A stretch of DNA of 11,469 nt, from NCBI GenBank assembly GCA_021781255.1, contig JAJXXG010000870.1, positions 1-11,469 on the forward strand, read 5' to 3'. Both the position numbers and the translations under genes were made by a program. This document shows, in pieces, positions 6,681-11,469 of this stretch. The stretch is from Acidobacteriota bacterium (GTDB lineage: Bacteria; Acidobacteriota; Terriglobia; Terriglobales; Acidobacteriaceae). Every line of letters starts with the position of its first letter. The stretch's first letter is position 1. Below the pieces are notes generated by a model. It worked only from the letters and a program-made list of their open reading frames with translations. It searched no databases and was not told where the DNA came from.

Positions 6681-9353
6681 ATGAACGAGGCTCTTCGCAA
6701 GCTGGCGCTTCTTTGCAGCGCTGCTCTTCTTTCGACAACATGTGCGCATGCCGGGCAGGGCGTAACGGCGGTTCTTCCCAACGGGCGCGAGATTCATCCG
6801 GCGGGGAACTGGATTCCGCTGGCTCCGTATCCGTTTGCGCTGGCGGTGCGGCCGGATGGCGGCGAGATTGCTGTGCCGTCGATCGGCTTTCCGTTTGCCT
6901 TGAACGTGATCGATGCGCCGGACGGGGATGCGACGGTGCGGCGGCTGCCGGCGGGGGAGACGAACGACCCGGCGGTGGAGGTGCATGCGGGCTTGGCCTA
7001 CTCGCCGGATGGGGCGCTGCTGTATGTGGCGACGGGCGACTCGGGGAAGATTTGCGCGTATCGGACGAGCGACTGGAAGCCCGCGGGCGAGGTTTCGCTG
7101 GATGGGCCAGTGGCGGGCAAGACGTATCGCGGGAGCTTTGCGGCGACTCTGGTGACCTCGCGCGATGGCAGGACGCTGTATGCGCTGGACCAGGGCAACT
7201 GGCGCGTGGTGATTGTGGACGCAGCGAGCATGGCGCGCGTGGCAGAGGCGCCGACGGGGGCGTATCCATTTGGGCTGGCGCTCTCGCCGGATGGCGGCAG
7301 GTTGTATGTCACCAATACAGGGCTATTTGAGTACACGGAGATTCCGGGGGCCGATGCGAAGCGGCCGCTGAGCACGGGGCTGCGCTTTCCGCCGTTCGGG
7401 TATCCGTCCAAGGCGGCGCGCGAAGGGACGGTGGCGGAGGGCAGGTGGATTGCCGGGCTGGGCGATGAGAACTCCGTGAGGGGCAGCTCGCTGTGGACGT
7501 ATGACGTGCGGGAGCGCGAACGTCCGCGGGTGACGGCGAAGCTGCGGCTGGGAGCGCGCATTGAAGAGACGGCGGGCAGCACGGTGGGAGGCGCTGCTCC
7601 GACGGGCGTGGCGACAGATGGCGACTGGGTGTATGTTGCACTGGCACACGAGGACACGTTGGCGAAGATCAGCGCGGATGGGAGCAGGCTGCTGGACCAT
7701 GCCGCTCTGACTCCGTTTGCTGGGCCTCGCTACTTGGACAGCAAGGGGCGTGCGCTGCGGGGCGTGATGCCGAGCGGCGTGGCGGTGCGCGATGGCCGCG
7801 TGTACGTGGCGGAGTCGGGCATAGATGCGGTGGGCGTGGTGGACGCGCGTACCATGCGCGTCGTGGAGCATATCCCGGTCGGGTGGAATCCGTCGGCGGT
7901 GGCGCTCTCTGCGGATGGCCGGATGCTGTACGTGGTGAATACGAAGGGCAAGGGCGCGGGGCCGAACGCGGGCGACGGGCATGACGCGAAGATGCCGACC
8001 TATATTGGTTCGCTGGAATTGGGCAGCCTGAGCGCGATTGCGCTGGAGAAGCTGGCGGCGCCGGATGTGTTGACGCAGACGGTGATTGCCGGGAATGAGG
8101 CGGCGATTGCGAAGCGCGCGCCGCTGCCGAGGCTGAAGCACTGCTTCCTGGTGGTGCGCGAGAATCGCACGTACGACGAGGTGCTGGGCGATGTGGCGGG
8201 CGCGAACGGCGACTCTGCACTGGCGCGCTACGGAATGGATGGCTGGGCCGCGGAGGATAAGACGGCGGTCCACCTGCGCGTGACGCCGAATCTGCATGCG
8301 CTGGCGAGCCGGTTTGCGATGAGCGACAACTTCTTTGTGGACTCGGATGTTTCCGCCGACGGACATCGCTGGGTGGTGGGCATTCAACCGACGCCCTTCT
8401 TCAATACGGCGTGGACGTCGGGCTATGGCGGGCGCAGAGCGGAGCGGGCAGACGCGGAGCAGCCGGGACGTCGCGCGCTGTTTGGCGGCGCGGATGCGCC
8501 GATGCCGGAGGACGAGCCGCAGTACGGGTCGCTGTGGGAACACGCGGCGGCGAGCGGCAAGGGAATCCTGAACTACGGCGAAGGGCTGGAGGTGGAGGGC
8601 AACGCGGAGTTGCCGGGATCGGAGCCGGAAGGGCAGAGGCTCTTCCTGAATGCTCCGCTGCCGAGGCCGGTGTTTGAGGCGAGCGACCGGCGGTATCCGA
8701 CATTCAACCTGGGCATACCGGACCAGTATCGCGTGGACGAATTTGAGAGGGATTTTCGGAAGCGGCTGGCTGCGGGCACGGTGCCCGCGCTGGTGGTGAT
8801 ACGGCTACCGAATGATCACACGGCAGACCCGCGACCGGAGGATGGATATCCGTATCGCGCATCGTATGTGGCGGACAATGATTTGGCGCTGGGACGCATC
8901 GTGATCTTTCTTGCGGGCACGCGGATATGGAAGGACTCCGCTGTGTTTGTGACGGAGGACGACGCGCAGGGCGGCGTGGATCACGTGGATGCGCATCGCA
9001 GCGTTCTGCTGGTGGCCAGCCCGTGGGTGAAGCCGGGCGCGGTGTCGCATGAGCACACGAGCATGGGCTCGATTACGCGCACGATGGATGAACTGCTGGG
9101 GCTGGGACCGCTGAACCTGGAGGATGCGCTGGCGGGCGAGATTGGCGGCATCTTTGATACGGCTGCGCACATGGATCCGTTTGTGGCGCAGCCGGCCGAC
9201 GCGCGAGTCTTTGATCCGGCGAAGGCGCGGCTGGCGCGGCCGCGCACGAAGGAAGAGGCGGCTGCTCTGCGCGATGTGGATGATCCGGATGTGATTCGCA
9301 AGGAGATGGAGAAGTCCACCGGCAAGCTGCGAAGACCCGGCAAGAAGAATTAA
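6681..9353 (+). CDS. Exported YncE-like beta-propeller fused to an alkaline-phosphatase-superfamily phosphoesterase
   Basis: The protein has 890 residues. A signal peptide (MNEALRKLALLCSAALLS..., cut probably after AHA near residue 24) sends it out of the cytoplasm. Residues about 40-460 form a propeller with YVTN/YncE-type blades (YSPDGALLYVATGDSG, LSPDGGRLYVTNTG, LSADGRMLYVVNTKG). Residues 485 to about 835 are a phosphoesterase domain of the phospholipase C/acid phosphatase type. Glu494-Asn495 in VVRENRTYDE opens the metal site, SDNFFVDSDVSADGHRW spans 548-564, NDHT lies at 711-714, and EDD at 759-761 with D767, H768 and H772 gives the second metal-ligand cluster. Which residue is the nucleophile is not certain. 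The fused architecture is known from many environmental bacteria, usually without a proven substrate. ATG 6681 is chosen over GTG 6621 because the signal peptide starts there. Confidence 0.9.
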   Translation: MNEALRKLALLCSAALLSTTCAHAGQGVTAVLPNGREIHPAGNWIPLAPYPFALAVRPDGGEIAVPSIGFPFALNVIDAPDGDATVRRLPAGETNDPAVEVHAGLAYSPDGALLYVATGDSGKICAYRTSDWKPAGEVSLDGPVAGKTYRGSFAATLVTSRDGRTLYALDQGNWRVVIVDAASMARVAEAPTGAYPFGLALSPDGGRLYVTNTGLFEYTEIPGADAKRPLSTGLRFPPFGYPSKAAREGTVAEGRWIAGLGDENSVRGSSLWTYDVRERERPRVTAKLRLGARIEETAGSTVGGAAPTGVATDGDWVYVALAHEDTLAKISADGSRLLDHAALTPFAGPRYLDSKGRALRGVMPSGVAVRDGRVYVAESGIDAVGVVDARTMRVVEHIPVGWNPSAVALSADGRMLYVVNTKGKGAGPNAGDGHDAKMPTYIGSLELGSLSAIALEKLAAPDVLTQTVIAGNEAAIAKRAPLPRLKHCFLVVRENRTYDEVLGDVAGANGDSALARYGMDGWAAEDKTAVHLRVTPNLHALASRFAMSDNFFVDSDVSADGHRWVVGIQPTPFFNTAWTSGYGGRRAERADAEQPGRRALFGGADAPMPEDEPQYGSLWEHAAASGKGILNYGEGLEVEGNAELPGSEPEGQRLFLNAPLPRPVFEASDRRYPTFNLGIPDQYRVDEFERDFRKRLAAGTVPALVVIRLPNDHTADPRPEDGYPYRASYVADNDLALGRIVIFLAGTRIWKDSAVFVTEDDAQGGVDHVDAHRSVLLVASPWVKPGAVSHEHTSMGSITRTMDELLGLGPLNLEDALAGEIGGIFDTAAHMDPFVAQPADARVFDPAKARLARPRTKEEAAALRDVDDPDVIRKEMEKSTGKLRRPGKKN

Positions 9354-9365
9354 CGCAACGATGCA

Positions 9366-9403
9366 GAGAGAGCGGCGAAGCGATTCGCCGCTCTCTCGTT
9401 TTT
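9366..9403 (+). terminator. Strong intrinsic terminator after the propeller/phosphoesterase gene
   Basis: A perfect 14-bp stem (9366-9379 with 9384-9397) is capped by the stable GNRA-type tetraloop GCGA and followed by G and five T's (9399-9403). It starts 12 bp after the stop. This is the clearest RNA signal in the window and separates the gene from the receptor downstream. Confidence 0.93.
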
Positions 9404-9796
9404 GCGCGCGGAAGCCACGATGCAGGATGTACGCGTGGCATGCGGCGGAAATATCCGAGTGCACTGTCACTTTTCAACGGGATGTAACGAGATACACCTA
9501 TTGCCTTAACAGACTCTTCGTAGGCTGAGAGTGTTCCATAGCTCAGAAGAAAAGGACACGCGCCAGAACCGCGAGTGACGCCGTGCGCTGCATGTGCGAA
9601 GACCGCGAGCTGTGCGGAAGTTCTGCCGAGGCATGGGATGGAGCGGAGCCATTGCGCTCCGGGTCCTCTTCGCACTTGCACCGATTTGAGCTGCCGCATT
9701 CGTGCGCATCGTGCAGCTCGGCGTTCCATCTCTGCAGCACTCCCGCGCAATCGTTATCGCGTTTCTACGATGCAGTACTTCTGGAGAAAGTGACTT
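9404..9796 (+). other. Long upstream region of the receptor gene, no gene seen
   Basis: These 393 bases between the terminator and the receptor start contain no convincing gene on either strand. The short frames present lack good ribosome sites, and one runs out of frame into the receptor. By eye the stretch is less G+C-rich than the genes. It should hold the receptor promoter, but I could not pick one: TACACC near 9493, TTGCCT at 9501-9506 and CATAGC near 9537 are all weak. An inverted repeat GGAGCG/CGCTCC lies near 9640-9660 and a better hairpin at 9688-9719. Confidence 0.55.
9688..9719 (+). promoter_or_regulatory. UUCG-capped stem-loop in the receptor leader
   Basis: GAGCTGC (9688-9694) pairs with GCAGCTC (9713-9719). 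Directly inside, CGCA (9695-9698) pairs with TGCG (9703-9706) around the loop TTCG, leaving CATCGT as a 6-nt one-sided bulge. UUCG is an unusually stable RNA loop. The element ends 77 nt before the receptor start and has no T-run, so a leader or RNA-processing role is more likely than termination. Function is unknown. Confidence 0.4.
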
Positions 9797-11469
9797 ATGT
9801 ACAGGAATGCTCGATGTTTCCGGCTGCGGCTTCCCCTGCAGTCGTGCATGCTTTTTGGCCTGATGCTGGCGCTGTTGCTGGCGGGCGGGAATGGCTGGGC
9901 GCAGTCAACGCAGGGCTCCATCTTCGGCTCGATCAAGGATGCGGCCGGCGCTGTGATTCCGGGTGCGACGGTGACGCTGACGAATACCGATGAAGGCGCC
10001 GTGCGCGTGGTGAAGTCGAACGGGATTGGCGACTATCGCTTTCTGGATGTGAAGGCAGGACACTATGCGCTGGCGGTGAACGCGACGGGCTTTGATAAGT
10101 GGTTGATGCCGGGCGTGACGCTGGGCGTGCGGCAGGAGCTTCGCGTGGATGCGAAGATGGCCCTGGGCACGGTGCAGCAGTCCGTGCAGGTGACGGGCGA
10201 CATGGTGAGCGCCATCGAGACGGACTCGCCGACGGTGAGCGGCACGTTTACCGCGGATGACGCGACGAACCTGCCGGTGAATACGCGCGCAAGCTTTAAC
10301 GGCACCAGCGCGGCGGGCATTCTGGGCGCGCTGCCCGGCGTGCAGGATGACAGCTCGGGCATCTCGCTGCAGGGTGCGCTGCCGTACCAGACCGAGGTAA
10401 CGGTGGACGGCGTGACGCTGAAGAATGCGAGCGGCGGCGGCTACATTGGCGATGCGTTTCCTTCGACGGAGTCAATCTCGGAGATTCGCGCGGATGGCGT
10501 GCTGGCCAATGCGGAGTTCGGCGACCCGGCGCAGGTGGTGGTGACGACCAAGGGCGGCAGCAACGATCTGCACGGCTCGGGATTCTGGTACTACCAGAGC
10601 TCGGCCTTTGATGCGATTCCGTATACCTATCCCACGACGACGACGAAGCCCAGCGTGCACGGCAATACGTTTGGCGGCAGCCTGGGCGGCCCGGTGGTGA
10701 TTCCGCACTACTACGATGGGCACAACCGGTCGTTCTTCTATGGCGCGTACGAGGGATGGCGTCACCCGGCACAGACCACGCTGTTTGAGAAGGTGCCGAC
10801 GACGCTGATGAAGCAGGGCGACTTCTCGCGCTACAACGCGGTGGGCTTTGACGGGCTGACGAACCCCTACACGGGCGGCAGCTACGGAACCGCGATTCCG
10901 CAGAGCAACCTGAACACGATTGCGCTGAACACGCTGAAGCAGTTCTATCCGGACCCGAACACCTGCCCCAACGGACAGAAGACGGGTTGCGACCTGACGA
11001 TCTACAACGACGACAACGTGGCCAACTACCAGACGAACGTGGACCAGAGCGGCCGCTCGAACCAGTTTGACGTGCGCGGCGACCAGTACTTTGGCGCCAA
11101 CCAGAAGTTTCTGCTGTGGGGCCGGTTTACGTGGAAGAACTTCCCGACCAACAGCGCGCAGAACCTGAATCTGCCCTCGTCTGTAAACAACAGCCAGAGC
11201 CGCGTGATGAAGGTGGATACGAACTGGAGCATCCAGCCGAACCTGATCAACGAAGGCGGATTTGGCTTTACGCGGTTCACCTCCGGCGCGAGCAACGGCT
11301 TTAACGGGCAGGCATGGACGAACGCGCAGGGATGGAACGGGCTGCAGAACCTGTTCTACAACGGCGTTCCGGAGATGGACTTCAACTACATCCAGAGCCT
11401 TAACGCCGACCGACTGACGAGCCTGAACAAGTCGTTTACGTATGACTACAGCGACACGGTGATCTGGAC
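9797..11469 (+). CDS. Oar-like TonB-dependent receptor, 5' part (continues beyond window)
   Basis: An outer-membrane receptor of the large acidobacterial type; 557 codons are visible and the frame is still open at the last base. Family members run to roughly 1,000-1,200 residues, so about half is missing. The start ATG 9797 has GGAG at 9783-9786 and gives a signal peptide: an Arg-rich n-region, the core MLFGLMLALLLAGG and a cut after WA-QS at 35/36. Residues about 38-120 are a carboxypeptidase-regulatory-like fold (GSIFGSIKDAAGAVIPGATVTLTN...GDYRFLDVKAGHYAL). The plug domain follows, with VDGVTLKN near 203 and VVVTTKGGSNDLHGSGF near 247-263. After it come barrel strands (RSFFYGAYEGWR, KFLLWGRFTWK). 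The ligand cannot be inferred; related proteins are presumed to import glycans, peptides or other large molecules. No classical TonB box is evident. Confidence 0.92.
   Translation, partial: MYRNARCFRLRLPLQSCMLFGLMLALLLAGGNGWAQSTQGSIFGSIKDAAGAVIPGATVTLTNTDEGAVRVVKSNGIGDYRFLDVKAGHYALAVNATGFDKWLMPGVTLGVRQELRVDAKMALGTVQQSVQVTGDMVSAIETDSPTVSGTFTADDATNLPVNTRASFNGTSAAGILGALPGVQDDSSGISLQGALPYQTEVTVDGVTLKNASGGGYIGDAFPSTESISEIRADGVLANAEFGDPAQVVVTTKGGSNDLHGSGFWYYQSSAFDAIPYTYPTTTTKPSVHGNTFGGSLGGPVVIPHYYDGHNRSFFYGAYEGWRHPAQTTLFEKVPTTLMKQGDFSRYNAVGFDGLTNPYTGGSYGTAIPQSNLNTIALNTLKQFYPDPNTCPNGQKTGCDLTIYNDDNVANYQTNVDQSGRSNQFDVRGDQYFGANQKFLLWGRFTWKNFPTNSAQNLNLPSSVNNSQSRVMKVDTNWSIQPNLINEGGFGFTRFTSGASNGFNGQAWTNAQGWNGLQNLFYNGVPEMDFNYIQSLNADRLTSLNKSFTYDYSDTVIW

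Noticed and set aside
7323..8543. 406-residue open frame on the - strand inside the propeller/phosphoesterase gene
   Set aside because: Composition is dominated by Arg, His and Ala with no recognisable motif; it mirrors codon bias of the real gene.
9583..9993. 136-residue Cys-rich frame on the + strand before and into the receptor gene
   Set aside because: It starts from GTG without a ribosome site and runs out of frame through the receptor's signal-peptide region; the receptor frame has the coherent signal peptide and domain.

Overview
The window is ordinary chromosomal DNA of high G+C content with seven genes, all on the + strand. It most resembles a soil acidobacterium of the Acidobacterium/Terriglobus/Granulicella type. 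That is an inference from three things: a very large 'Oar-like' TonB-dependent receptor with a carboxypeptidase-regulatory-like N-terminal domain, a secreted YncE-type propeller/phosphoesterase, and an S9 peptidase, all typical of that phylum's exported proteome. I see no insertion sequence, phage gene, CRISPR array, tRNA or rRNA.

Layout. 2-325 is the 3' end of a probable glycoside hydrolase. 378-2498 is an exported S9-family (prolyl oligopeptidase/DPP-like) serine peptidase with a complete catalytic triad. A 302-bp gap follows, with an extended -10-like sequence and two strong stem-loops. It leads into a lipoprotein gene (2801-5176) with Ig-like repeats, a beta-propeller and many cysteines, which is closed by a hairpin terminator. 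5317-6602 is a two-gene housekeeping unit: lumazine synthase (ribH) carrying an unusual 130-residue N-terminal VOC/glyoxalase-fold domain, then nusB, whose TTG start overlaps the ribH stop. 6681-9353 encodes an exported beta-propeller fused to an alkaline-phosphatase-superfamily phosphoesterase and ends in a textbook terminator. A 393-bp gap with a UUCG-capped hairpin precedes the 5' part of the Oar-like receptor (9797 to beyond the window end).

How they fit together. Five of the seven genes encode exported or probably exported proteins concerned with polymer, peptide or phosphate breakdown and outer-membrane uptake. They look like separately transcribed neighbours, not one pathway. ribH-nusB is the only convincing operon and is a widely conserved pair (riboflavin synthesis and transcription antitermination).

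The points most worth a second look are the VOC-lumazine synthase fusion, the structured leader of the lipoprotein gene, and a recurrent TANNNT-like element 6-7 nt ahead of start codons that suggests leaderless transcription. I did not find a convincing wholly new multi-gene system.
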